Source: Acholoe squamosa (Eukaryota > Annelida > Polychaeta > Phyllodocida > Polynoidae). From it: DNA of 64,000 nucleotides. Every line of letters begins with the position of its first letter. Positions within the stretch are counted from its first letter, which is position 1. The notes beneath the pieces were generated by a model. The model saw only the letters and a program-made list of their open reading frames with translations, had not been told where the DNA came from and did not search any database. This document shows positions 28,714-37,962 of the stretch, one piece after another. The DNA lies in contig OX439050.1 of the NCBI GenBank assembly GCA_949317995.1, positions 5,742,771 to 5,806,770 on the forward strand. The letters are read 5' to 3'. The position numbers were made by a program, and so were the translations under genes.

Positions 28714-29331
28714 ATGCCTATAGATTATTCTACCCATCTAGTTGTGTTAGGATTAACAGCATTGCCTAAGTCATCTTTTGACATACTTTCATTTCAAAGA
28801 GAGGTGGTGAATTCTTCTTCTTATAGAGGTTCTATAGTGTACTCTGAAAAAGATTACACTTTAAAATTTACTAAAAATAATTATTGTTATATATTTATAA
28901 AAAATAGTATCCCTCGTATTTTATCTAAGATAGAAGACTTTATTTATTCCTCATGCATTAATTTTTTTGAAAAATACAGCAAAGATAATATAATTCAATA
29001 CAGTTTAGACATTGTAAATATTCAAATATCTTTTACTATAATTAAAGAAGGAATTAAATTTCATGATTTTTGCTTTAAAATAGTGTCAAGTTTAGAAAAG
29101 GGCTATAGCATAGAAGTTAAAGAATCGAATTCATATGAGTCAATATGGTTGGAAATAAACCATAACTTATTAAACTCAAAGCAATCTTTTGATGCTATTA
29201 GGTTTTCTTCTCTTAGAATAAAAAATAAAGGAACAACTTTTTCTTTTACTCACACTTTTACTGGAAGTTGTATAACTAAAGATATAAATCAATTTCTGTT
29301 TTTATGCAATCTTGTTGAGAAAGTTATATGA
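28714..29331 (+). CDS. Hypothetical protein
   Basis: The ATG at 28714 is preferred over a non-ATG start nine bases earlier. The 205-residue product is rich in Ser, Phe, Ile and Lys, with alternating hydrophobic stretches that look like beta strands (SYRGSIVYSEKDYTLKF, YCYIFIKN). It has no Cys motif and no signal or membrane helix. It belongs to the left-end block of small genes. No family is recognised. Confidence 0.5.
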   Translation: MPIDYSTHLVVLGLTALPKSSFDILSFQREVVNSSSYRGSIVYSEKDYTLKFTKNNYCYIFIKNSIPRILSKIEDFIYSSCINFFEKYSKDNIIQYSLDIVNIQISFTIIKEGIKFHDFCFKIVSSLEKGYSIEVKESNSYESIWLEINHNLLNSKQSFDAIRFSSLRIKNKGTTFSFTHTFTGSCITKDINQFLFLCNLVEKVI

Positions 29332-29375
29332 AGCTAAGGTTCTCTGTAAACTATATTTTAATAATAAATTAATTC

Positions 29376-30533
29376 ATGGCTTCTGTCATAGATAATTTAT
29401 TAAGGGTGATACTGGTTTATTTATTAGAGGATACTCCTAGCAATACAGAATATTGGGACAGGGTTCATTTATGTGAAGAACATAATTTAAATTTTGCTTT
29501 GCATCACCTATATAAAAAGTATCATCACAACAAAGAATCTTACATAGATCCTTTAATTCAGGAAACTAAATCGTCTCTTCATTCTTACATTAAAAAAAAT
29601 AAAAAAATTAGACAATTTTATGAGGTTTTATGCGGAGAAAATAATGGTATAATAAAAGATATAACTTCTTCAGAAAGTATTTTGATAAAATGTTTGGTTG
29701 AAATTCTCCAAATAAATATCATTTTTTATTACAGCCACGATAAATCTTCAGAATACAGAAGCTCAAAACAGAGTTTAAAACCAGGGAAAGGACTTTCATT
29801 GTATTTCAACTTTTTTACTTCATTAGTAGAAAAAGTAAATGATGAATTGTATCACATGCCTTCTTTAGAAAAATTGTCAGATTCAGCTTTAAGTTCTTTT
29901 AATTCTTGTAAAAAAGAGAGCATCACGTCCACTTCTCAATTAAAATTAAAAGACAAAAATAAAAGCCGGTCTAATATTAAACAGCGACCATCCTCTTCAG
30001 AGCAAAACAGTTCTACAGAAAGTGAGAGTGACAATGACCCAGTAAAAAAAAAAGATCACCCTGCTTTCATTCAATCACAGCAAAAATTACTAGGTATTTT
30101 ACATAAAGATTTAGAAGAAAGTGACAGTAATGAAGAAGATATAAAAGGAACACATTCTCTTCAAAAAAGAAAGAAAGTTAGCAAAACTTTATCAGACAGC
30201 AATGATGATTTAAGTGAGGAAGAAATTACTGATTTTAAAAATAAAGTTCAAAATAAAAAGAGAAAAATTCCTTTATCAGTAAGCCATCAGGTAAAAGAAC
30301 TATCTGAATTTAATCCAACATCTACTTTATTTGAACCACAAACAGATACTTGCAGAGCAAATTTGGAAAGGACTATAGCTATATGCGATAGAATAAAGAG
30401 TCACGCAGAAGTATTTTTAAGGAATATTTTACCAGATAATATAAACAGATGTGCATGTTGTTTTTTACATTGCACACCTCCTTTAATTAAAGGTACTAAA
30501 GGACGAAGAGGACCTAAAAGTAAAATCAAGTAG
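29376..30533 (+). CDS. Large protein with helical N domain and acidic middle
   Basis: The 385-residue product has an ordered N-terminal domain (about 1-165), a low-complexity Ser/Lys/Glu/Asp region (about 170-300, with several ESDSNEED-type acidic patches typical of casein-kinase-2 sites), and a C-terminal domain with CACCFLHC (about 360). The N domain has an ILIKCLVEILQINIIFYYSH segment that resembles the last part of OTU-type folds, but the catalytic Cys is not evident, so I do not assign that family. A segment RTIAICDRIKSH near 335 resembles ESIILCDKIKD at the end of the next small gene. Its role is unknown; it may act on DNA or RNA through the basic Cys end. Confidence 0.5.
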   Translation: MASVIDNLLRVILVYLLEDTPSNTEYWDRVHLCEEHNLNFALHHLYKKYHHNKESYIDPLIQETKSSLHSYIKKNKKIRQFYEVLCGENNGIIKDITSSESILIKCLVEILQINIIFYYSHDKSSEYRSSKQSLKPGKGLSLYFNFFTSLVEKVNDELYHMPSLEKLSDSALSSFNSCKKESITSTSQLKLKDKNKSRSNIKQRPSSSEQNSSTESESDNDPVKKKDHPAFIQSQQKLLGILHKDLEESDSNEEDIKGTHSLQKRKKVSKTLSDSNDDLSEEEITDFKNKVQNKKRKIPLSVSHQVKELSEFNPTSTLFEPQTDTCRANLERTIAICDRIKSHAEVFLRNILPDNINRCACCFLHCTPPLIKGTKGRRGPKSKIK

Positions 30534-30564
30534 CAGTTAAAAAACTTTTCATCTTTAAAATCTT

Positions 30565-30753
30565 ATGGATATTGATGATATTTTACGTTTCATTGATAAA
30601 AAAAAACTTAATGAAAAAATTTTTCAATGTAATTTAAACACGAAAAAATATTTAAAAAACAAAGAGAAAGTAACTTGTAAAGTGTTCCCCAATAACCATC
30701 TCCCGAATTGTATAGAAGAAAGCATCATTTTATGCGATAAAATAAAAGACTAA
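30565..30753 (+). CDS. Small Lys-rich protein
   Basis: A 62-residue product with a charged helical start (DIDDILRFIDKKKL) and an end (ESIILCDKIKD) that resembles part of the C-terminal region of the preceding protein. It lies two bases before the next gene. No family is recognised. Confidence 0.45.
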   Translation: MDIDDILRFIDKKKLNEKIFQCNLNTKKYLKNKEKVTCKVFPNNHLPNCIEESIILCDKIKD

Positions 30754-30755
30754 CC

Positions 30756-31661
30756 ATGAATAGTTTTATAGAAATAGATTTAGATAGTTCTTTGTTGTAT
30801 GAAAGATGTCACTATTTTAAAAGCTATCAATCTTTTTATGGTAAAGAAAAGAAAGAGCTTAGCTTAGAAATACCTGCTATAAAATATATGAATATTTCTG
30901 AATGCTCCTATTTAATGATGACCTTATCAGAAGAAGATGAATTATGTCACATTCTTTTAAATGATATTAGAGATATTAAAAGTATTGTTTTTTTTGCAAT
31001 TTTTTTTCAAAGTGATTTCTTGTATGAATATATAAAAAGTCGGTGTATAAATAATGTGGAAGAAGTTCCTTGCGTTATCAAAATGGCTATTTTCTTTATG
31101 GGAGAATTTCACAAGTTTTCTTTAGAAATAATTTGGTTTGCGGCCGATTTTTTAAGAGTACCTCGAGTATATGAAATCCTTGAATGTATGAAAGACTGTG
31201 AGGATAATTATAGCGAAACTACTGCATTAACTATGACTATTAGGAAAAGGAAATTTACTCAATATAAACGTGTCAAAAAACTTAAAAAAAAGATGAAAAT
31301 AGCCAATATGATATATAACAATTGCCTGAGATTTTTAACTTATTGTTGTGCATCTTGTGGAAGATTTCACAAAGCAGACAGGACAAACAGAAAAAGAGCA
31401 TTATCTAAAATAACATATATGCAATGTTGTGGGAGCCCAAGTAAAACAAGATGTCTCGAATTTTTACAATATTTTTCCTCTTATGTTGAAAACCAAAGGG
31501 TTGCGAGATGTAAAAACTGTTTTATTCCTTGGTTTGATGGAAAACCTACTTGCACCCCTCTTTATGCAAAGTTTCAAAACAAAAAATATACTGAAATACG
31601 TAGAAATCTAATATTAGATAGGATAGATTTCTTTTGTAAACCACTTAATGAAATAAGATAA
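30756..31661 (+). CDS. Zinc-binding protein, paralogue 1
   Basis: The 301-residue product has an N-terminal helical domain of about 160 residues and a Cys/His domain near residues 195-275. The Cys pattern runs CCASCGRFHKAD, QCCGS, CKNC and CTPLYAKFQN. The next gene has the same layout with CALC, CCGKPIH and CPFC, so the two are paralogues; overall identity is low. The last Cys region resembles a RING or related cross-brace, which would suggest ubiquitin ligase or host-factor binding; the typical His is less clear here than in paralogue 2. The N domain could be BTB-like, but I cannot confirm that. Confidence 0.55.
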   Translation: MNSFIEIDLDSSLLYERCHYFKSYQSFYGKEKKELSLEIPAIKYMNISECSYLMMTLSEEDELCHILLNDIRDIKSIVFFAIFFQSDFLYEYIKSRCINNVEEVPCVIKMAIFFMGEFHKFSLEIIWFAADFLRVPRVYEILECMKDCEDNYSETTALTMTIRKRKFTQYKRVKKLKKKMKIANMIYNNCLRFLTYCCASCGRFHKADRTNRKRALSKITYMQCCGSPSKTRCLEFLQYFSSYVENQRVARCKNCFIPWFDGKPTCTPLYAKFQNKKYTEIRRNLILDRIDFFCKPLNEIR

Positions 31662-31937
31662 AAGATTTTTTCTTTTTATCTTTGTTGTAAAGTTGGTTTA
31701 ATTTTAGTTGATATTTGTAAAGTATAACAAGTACATGTAAAATTAAAGGTTTTTTAGTTATTATAGAGGTATAGATAAATTAGAAATTAGTTTGTACAGC
31801 TTCATTAAAACAGCTTTGATAAACAATATAAAAATAAATAAGTGAGGATACAAGTTCTCATGGTAGAAAGGATTAAGGTAATTTAATCATTTGTTAAGCA
31901 TTTTATCATATTTAAACTTGTATTTATCTATGTAACT
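31662..31937. promoter_or_regulatory. AT-rich gap between two paralogous genes
   Basis: No gene is seen in this 276-base gap, which is unusually long for this compact element. It may hold a promoter for paralogue 2; no motif was recognised. Confidence 0.3.
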
Positions 31938-32828
31938 ATGTTGCTTGATGTGAACATAGAGCTGCTTAAAGAAAGAGTAGAGTACATTTCATGTTTGTGC
32001 TCTTTTAACAATGTTACTTCAAATATGCAGAAATTTAAAATTTGCTTAAATGTGAGCATACCAAATCAAACGTTTATGAGTGCCAAAGAATGTTCTAGCA
32101 TATTTTCTGTTTTATCTGATGAATTCATTGACATATCAAACATTAAAACAGAAGCTCTTGTATATTTTTCTCATTATTTCCAATGTTATTTTATGTTCTC
32201 AGAAATAAAAAATATGATAATACAAGAGGAAATTAAAGCTGCTAGAGTTTTAATCACATCCAGTATCTTATTAGGAGAGAATCATTCTTTTACTAAAGAA
32301 ATATGTAAATTTATAAGTGATCTTGTTGGTTACAATGAAGAAGCAATATTTCATCTCATAAAAAATAAAAATAAACGTAAAGGCACAAGACAGTATGCCT
32401 CTTCAAGGCTTCAAAGTAAAATAAAAGAAAAAGTAAGAGAAAAACGTTTATTTTACAGTAATGTGTATTTGGGATGTGCTTTATGTAGAAGGGTAGTTCT
32501 TGTAAGCAAAAAACATGAAAGTAATATAGAATACACAATATGTTGTGGCAAACCTATTCATAAGCATTGCTACGCAAGTGTGGTTCATTGTCATTTAAAA
32601 TATACCAAAAATGATGGTGAAGTAGTTGTGATTAATTTAGAAATGAATTGTCCATTTTGTCACATGAAATGGTTAAATGGGAATCCTGTTTGTGATGCTA
32701 TGTTTTTGAAATGGAACCAAAGAGAAAATTTTACTTACCTGGTGAAATACACTACAGATCATTTAGCTCTATGTTTAAATGAGTATGAAACTAGCATAAA
32801 TCGTCACATAAAAAACAAGTTAATGTAA
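31938..32828 (+). CDS. RING-like zinc-binding protein, paralogue 2
   Basis: The 296-residue product has a helical N-terminal domain (about 1-150) and a cross-brace-like zinc domain near 175-255: CALCRR, YTICCGKPIHKHCY, then CPFCHMKWLNG and a last Cys. The C-x2-C, C-C-x3-H-x2-C, C-x2-C order resembles RING fingers, some of which are viral E3 ubiquitin ligases. A linker rich in Lys and Arg separates the domains. Its placement just before the virion-like protein and polymerase and its similarity to the preceding gene suggest an accessory host-interaction role. That role is inference. Confidence 0.6.
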   Translation: MLLDVNIELLKERVEYISCLCSFNNVTSNMQKFKICLNVSIPNQTFMSAKECSSIFSVLSDEFIDISNIKTEALVYFSHYFQCYFMFSEIKNMIIQEEIKAARVLITSSILLGENHSFTKEICKFISDLVGYNEEAIFHLIKNKNKRKGTRQYASSRLQSKIKEKVREKRLFYSNVYLGCALCRRVVLVSKKHESNIEYTICCGKPIHKHCYASVVHCHLKYTKNDGEVVVINLEMNCPFCHMKWLNGNPVCDAMFLKWNQRENFTYLVKYTTDHLALCLNEYETSINRHIKNKLM

Positions 32829-32850
32829 ACCAAAATGAGATTAAAAATAA

Positions 32851-33828
32851 ATGAAGCTTATGGGTGAACAAAAAATGGCTCACTCAGATGACTTTTATGT
32901 TACTCTACCTTCTAATACTATTCATTCATCTCGGATTAATAAAACAAGTCATTTTTTTGTAGAAATTCCTGGAAAATTTCATTTAGAAGGTCATTGGGAG
33001 GTGGCCATAGTAGAAATAAACCTTCCTGTATCCTGGTACAATATTCCACAGGATCCTCCACAAGATCGAACTTTTGCTATTTACAGAAAAGAAATGGGGG
33101 TCAATGATGAATTACATGTATTAGAAGAAGGAGAAATAGACACTGTTAGAACAGACATGAGCTTTCACACTAAAATGATGCCATATGGAAATTATGGTAA
33201 TATAGAGAATTATATAGATGTAATGAATAAGTTAATGAAATCAATAGAGTTAGCCGAAAAAAATTTAGATTTTTTTCATTTGGCTAGAGAGCCTTACATT
33301 AGTATAGAAAAAGAAAATTTAAAGCCTGTTTTACATGTAGCAAGGGGAGATACTGTGTGGATGCCTTCCTCTTTGTCTGATATTCTTTGCTTAACAAATG
33401 CAGAAGGAGGTATTAAAGATGAAACTGATTCAAAAGTAACAGGTTACTATGGCCTTCCTTTAGAATCCATAGATGATTATAATAATTTATTATTTCAAAA
33501 AAAAATACATAAACATTATGCTTCTTATAAAGCAACAGGAGTACCTTCTTTAAGTTCTCGTTCTTCAAATATTTATTTATATACCAATATAGTTTCTAAT
33601 GAAGTTGTTGGAAATGTTCAAGTTCCTCTTTTAAGAGTTATAAGATGTAATGGCTTGTTTGGAGAAGATTTTAAAATGATATTTACTTCTCCCTATTATA
33701 AAAAAGTTAAAATGTCTGAGATACACGAAATAGAAATAGAAATAGTTGATGACCAAGGAAAACTTATAAAATTTGAGTATGGCAAAGTATTTGTAGTACT
33801 TCACTTTCGCCGTTGTAAACTCAGATAA
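32851..33828 (+). CDS. Putative virion-associated protein (SDDFYVTLPSNT family)
   Basis: The 325-residue product starts MKLMGEQKMAHSDDFYVTL. An internal Met at residue 9 (32875) may be the real start because related proteins in animal Polinton and adintovirus genomes begin near DDFYVTLPSN. A conserved block HLEGHWEVAIVEINLPVSW follows. The fold is probably beta-rich. I know the family only as a frequent neighbour of PolB in aquatic-invertebrate elements; an outer-capsid or fibre-like role is a guess. It overlaps the polymerase start by one base (ATGA overlap), implying coupled expression. A TGAGAT motif lies just before the gene. Confidence 0.6.
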   Translation: MKLMGEQKMAHSDDFYVTLPSNTIHSSRINKTSHFFVEIPGKFHLEGHWEVAIVEINLPVSWYNIPQDPPQDRTFAIYRKEMGVNDELHVLEEGEIDTVRTDMSFHTKMMPYGNYGNIENYIDVMNKLMKSIELAEKNLDFFHLAREPYISIEKENLKPVLHVARGDTVWMPSSLSDILCLTNAEGGIKDETDSKVTGYYGLPLESIDDYNNLLFQKKIHKHYASYKATGVPSLSSRSSNIYLYTNIVSNEVVGNVQVPLLRVIRCNGLFGEDFKMIFTSPYYKKVKMSEIHEIEIEIVDDQGKLIKFEYGKVFVVLHFRRCKLR

Positions 33829-36800
33829 TGAATCGAAGAAATGGTTTCAGGAATATTGCAATAGAATATAATTTGGTCCCTAAAATATATAATCATGACT
33901 TAGAATTTTTTTTAAGATATATATCAAACAGAGTTACATCTAAAATAAAAAAGTGGATGTTAAAGCATGGTGGAGTTAAGTTCCAATTAGGTCTTAATAC
34001 ATTTTTAGCCAAATATAAAATAGAAACTAACCAACATTTTGAAATAAAACCTTGGTTTCAAAGTCCAGTAGCTGTAATTCTAAATGTAAAATCTATAGAA
34101 GAAAAAGTTTATGAAGCCATCAGAATCATTTCTGCTTTTTTTGATTCTTTTATTCAACTAGGATCTGGATGGTTTTTAAAAGAAATTATATGTTTGCGAA
34201 TTTCTATTTATAGATATAATCCTTTGGGAGGTTATAAGCCTTCTGATATAGACAGTATTTTGTTTAAGAAAAGATCATTGCTTAATATTAAAGGAGCAGG
34301 AAATAAATGTTTTCTTTTTAGCATATTAGCTGCCTTGTTTAAAAGTAAAACAAATGCAAACAGAGCAAGCACTTATTTACCTTACTTGCAAAGTTTAAAT
34401 ATATCCTGTCTTTCTTTTCCTGTAAAACTTGGTCAAATAGCTAAATTTGAAGAAAAAAACCACATAACTGTAAATGTTTTTGGTATATTTAAAAATAAAA
34501 ACGAAAATTATCATCCATATCCTATGTATATTTCTACTAATTTTAATGAAGAAAAACATTTAAATCATGTTAACCTTTTACTATATCGAGAACATTATTG
34601 GCTTATAAGAGACATGAGTAAGTTTGTTAGACCCTTTTTTTATAAGAAAACAAGATATTATTGTCATAAATGTTTAACTTCTTTTTTAAAAAAAAATGAT
34701 CTCCTTTTTCATACCCAAAAAACCTGTGACAATAATAGCTTCTTTGGTCAATCATATATAATGCCCATAAAAGGAAGCAAAGTTGAATACAAAGATTATT
34801 CTAAACAAATTAAAAACCCTTTTATCATATATGCAGACTTTGAAACATTTAATCAAAAATTAAAAGTGCCCGTTAAAAGGGGAAATATCACAATAAAAAC
34901 TAGACAAAAATTAAATGCTATAGGTGCAGTTTTAATTTCAAAGTATGAGAAATATTCACAGACACCATTTTTATATATAGGACGTTATGTTTTAAAAAAA
35001 TTTGTGAATTACTTATATCAAAAAAGAGCAGAGATATCTCATATTTTAGATAAAAATAGGAAGCCGATTTTTTTAACAATGGAAGACATAAGCAGAATTC
35101 ATAAACAAACAAAATGTTATTTGTGTCATGTTTCATTTAAAAATAAAAAAATTAAAAAAGTATTGGACCATGCCCATATAGGTCGAGAAGGCAAGGGGCG
35201 AGATGTTAACTATGCTTGCAATAGATGTAATTTAAGCCATTCTTCTCTTAGAATGGACACATTGAAAATACCAATTGTTATGCATAATGCTATGAATTTT
35301 GATTTACATTTTATAGTAAAAAAGCTCTATAAATATATTCAAAATGATGATATAAGAGTTCTTCCTAGATCTTCTGAAAAATTTTTAACTTTACAATTTG
35401 AAAATTTTTACTTTTTAGATTCATTCCAATTTTTATCTGCCTCTTTGTCACACTTGGCAGATCTTTTAGCTGCTAATAATGTAGATAATTTCATAGAAAC
35501 CAAAAAAAACTTAACCAAAAAGGAATTATTACCTTATGTAATAAAAAAGGGAATTATGTGTTATGATTACATAGATTCATGGGAAAAATTAAAAGAAAAA
35601 AATCTACCTGTTAGATCCCATTTCTATAATAAGCTAACTAAAGAAAATATATCTAAAGAAGCTTACACTCATGCTAAAACAATGTTTAATTTGTTGAATT
35701 GTAAATCTTTAGGAAGCTATTTAAAAGAATACCTTAAAATTGATGTTTTACTATTATGCGATGTATTTGAATCTTTTAGAGAAAGAAGTTTAGAAAATTA
35801 TGGTTTAGATCCTGCGAAATTCCTTACTGCTCCATCTCTTAGTTATCAGGCTATGTTAAAACACACAAAGATACAGCTTGATCTTTTAGATGATATAGAT
35901 AAACATAACTTTATTGAAAAAGGTATACGCGGAGGTATTACAAACGTTGTACAACGATATGTTAAAGTAAAAAACGATTCCCAACATTTGGTTTATTATG
36001 ATTGTAATAATCTTTATGGTCATGCTATGTGTCAAGAACTTCCCACTCATGATTTTGTTTGGTTACCGTCTTCTAGTTATTCTAAGTTTAATGTATTAGA
36101 AGTAGCTAACAACAGTGATGAAGGCTATATATTAGAAGTTACTTTATTGTATCCAAGGCATTTACATTTTTTGCATGATGATTTTCCACTGGCTCCAGAA
36201 AAAAAAGAGATATTTCATGATGAGTTATCTCCATATGCTAAAGATTTATTACATAAATTAAATATTAAATACAAAAAAAGTGGGAATAAGCTAATATGTG
36301 ATTTAAAAGAGAAAAAAAATTATGTTGTTCACTATAAGAATTTAAAACTATACCTTAAATTAGGGATGAAAATAGTTAAAATACATAAAATTCTATCTTT
36401 TAAACAATCTGCTTGGATGAAAAAATATATTGACTTTAATAACACTAAACGGAGAGAATCAACTTCTTCTTTCGATAAAGCATTTTTTAAGTTAATGACT
36501 AATTCATGTTTTGGAAAATGCATGGAAAATGTTAAAAAAAGGAAAAATCTAACCCTTACTTCATGTAAAATTAAATGTAAAAAACTTATTCGAAAACCTA
36601 CTTTTCATTCCTTGTATTTTTTAGACAAAGATTATGTAGGAATACAAAATGTTAAAGAACAAGTATATTTGGACAAGCCGATATATCTTGGATTTACTAT
36701 ATTAGAATTATCTAAAATGCACATGTTTTGGTTCCATTATAAGGTAATGTTACCTACTTTTTCTTTATCCGTTATTAACTTGTTATATTCAGACACAGAT

Positions 36801-37319
36801 TCATTCATATATTTTATAGAAGATGAACATTTTATTGAAAAGCTGAAAAGTATAAAAGAATATTTTGATTTTTCAAATCTTAAACTAGATCACCCCTTGC
36901 ACTGTACTGAGAATTGTAGAGTATTAGGAAAATTTAAGGATGAAAGTGAGGGAAAAAAAATAAAAGAATTCATTGGTTTACGTCCTAAGATGTATTCTAT
37001 TTTATTTGAATCAAATAAAGAAACAAAAAGAGTAAAAGGTGTTAAAAAAAGTAATATAAGAGATATGAGACATGACCAGTTTAAAAAAGTATTGTTTAAA
37101 AAGAAATTTCATCGAGAATCATATCATGCTATGAGAAGTTACAATCATAAAGTACATGTAATAAAAGAAAATAAACTGGCTCTTTCACCTTTTGAAGATA
37201 AACGTTGGCTACAAAAAGATGGAATCAAATCTTTTGCTTATGGGAATCATATGATCAATGTGCGTAAAAGACATAAATATTTTGATTCATCTGTAAATTT
37301 AAAAAAAAAAAAATTTTAA
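33828..37319 (+). CDS. polB: Protein-primed family B DNA polymerase (Polinton PolB)
   Basis: This 1163-residue enzyme would copy the element from protein primers at its ends. Domains, in order: an N-terminal segment with GNKCFLFSILAAL near residue 158 and HYWLIRDM near 257, which looks like an OTU-type cysteine protease fold; a zinc finger (YYCHKCLTSF...KTC) near 280-302; the exonuclease with ADFETF near 336; an endonuclease-VII-like zinc insert (CYLCHV...LDHAHIG...CNRCN) near 428-467; and the polymerase domain with YYDCNNLYG (motif A, about 722), LMTNSCFGK (motif B, about 888) and YSDTDSF (motif C, about 986). All catalytic Asp residues expected are present. The end is Lys-rich. The gene overlaps the preceding stop and looks intact. 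Confidence 0.95.
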   Translation: MNRRNGFRNIAIEYNLVPKIYNHDLEFFLRYISNRVTSKIKKWMLKHGGVKFQLGLNTFLAKYKIETNQHFEIKPWFQSPVAVILNVKSIEEKVYEAIRIISAFFDSFIQLGSGWFLKEIICLRISIYRYNPLGGYKPSDIDSILFKKRSLLNIKGAGNKCFLFSILAALFKSKTNANRASTYLPYLQSLNISCLSFPVKLGQIAKFEEKNHITVNVFGIFKNKNENYHPYPMYISTNFNEEKHLNHVNLLLYREHYWLIRDMSKFVRPFFYKKTRYYCHKCLTSFLKKNDLLFHTQKTCDNNSFFGQSYIMPIKGSKVEYKDYSKQIKNPFIIYADFETFNQKLKVPVKRGNITIKTRQKLNAIGAVLISKYEKYSQTPFLYIGRYVLKKFVNYLYQKRAEISHILDKNRKPIFLTMEDISRIHKQTKCYLCHVSFKNKKIKKVLDHAHIGREGKGRDVNYACNRCNLSHSSLRMDTLKIPIVMHNAMNFDLHFIVKKLYKYIQNDDIRVLPRSSEKFLTLQFENFYFLDSFQFLSASLSHLADLLAANNVDNFIETKKNLTKKELLPYVIKKGIMCYDYIDSWEKLKEKNLPVRSHFYNKLTKENISKEAYTHAKTMFNLLNCKSLGSYLKEYLKIDVLLLCDVFESFRERSLENYGLDPAKFLTAPSLSYQAMLKHTKIQLDLLDDIDKHNFIEKGIRGGITNVVQRYVKVKNDSQHLVYYDCNNLYGHAMCQELPTHDFVWLPSSSYSKFNVLEVANNSDEGYILEVTLLYPRHLHFLHDDFPLAPEKKEIFHDELSPYAKDLLHKLNIKYKKSGNKLICDLKEKKNYVVHYKNLKLYLKLGMKIVKIHKILSFKQSAWMKKYIDFNNTKRRESTSSFDKAFFKLMTNSCFGKCMENVKKRKNLTLTSCKIKCKKLIRKPTFHSLYFLDKDYVGIQNVKEQVYLDKPIYLGFTILELSKMHMFWFHYKVMLPTFSLSVINLLYSDTDSFIYFIEDEHFIEKLKSIKEYFDFSNLKLDHPLHCTENCRVLGKFKDESEGKKIKEFIGLRPKMYSILFESNKETKRVKGVKKSNIRDMRHDQFKKVLFKKKFHRESYHAMRSYNHKVHVIKENKLALSPFEDKRWLQKDGIKSFAYGNHMINVRKRHKYFDSSVNLKKKKF

Positions 37320-37540
37320 ATTAAACTAAAAAGGCATAACATTGTGTATGGAACAGTGAAAATATACTTGAGATTACTTGTGTTATACTGTTTTAAAACA
37401 AATGAAATTCACCTTTTGGATCTAAACAGCAGGGTATTTTATATCAACATAAAGAAATCATTTCTAAGCACTTAAAAGTTAATATTTTAAAAATCTATTT
37501 TCAAAGAAATCACAAATTAATTTAAAAGAAATTACTTCTG

Positions 37541-37852
37541 ATGGCTTCTAAATTTCACACCATTCCTTTTGGGAAAAAAAAGAGAATAGATATAACTAGA
37601 TTTAGAGGAAAAGAATATATTCATTTGCATGATATGACTAAAGATAAAAATATGAGCTTGCAAAAATCTGAATATGATGAACTTATAAAATTAAAGGTTA
37701 AAATAGAAAAAAGAATAAAAAAGATTAAAAGTCCTAAAGAAACAGAAACAAAAAATGAAGGTAAAAAGAAAAGTAAATCATCAGTTAAAAGAGACAGTGA
37801 TGAAAGTGACAGCGATAATTCCTATGTAGATAGTAATTCTGACAGTGATTAA
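37541..37852 (+). CDS. PC4/SUB1-like single-stranded-DNA-binding protein
   Basis: The first 65 residues match the PC4 (transcription coactivator p15) pattern: an aromatic-Gly start (IPFGKKKRIDITRFRGKEYI) forming strands, then a Ser-containing turn and a helix SEYDELIKLKVKIEKRIKK. PC4 dimers bind single-stranded DNA and help transcription or replication. The C-terminal 40 residues are Ser/Asp/Lys-rich, similar to the acidic Ser region of cellular PC4 but at the other end. The product is 103 residues, shorter than cellular SUB1. It follows PolB by about 220 bases, which suits a replication or late transcription role. Assignment is by motif only. Confidence 0.65.
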   Translation: MASKFHTIPFGKKKRIDITRFRGKEYIHLHDMTKDKNMSLQKSEYDELIKLKVKIEKRIKKIKSPKETETKNEGKKKSKSSVKRDSDESDSDNSYVDSNSDSD

Positions 37853-37962
37853 AAATAATTTTAAGAAAAAGTCTGTGGGATAGACATCTTTAGGTGAACA
37901 TAATTAGCTAAAAAACAATCAACTTTTAATGTTTGTTTTCCAAATATTTTTATATATTTAAA

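Noticed and set aside
29376-30533. OTU-type protease in the N domain of the acidic protein
   Set aside because: Only one loosely similar segment was seen and no catalytic Cys/His pair, so the family was not assigned.
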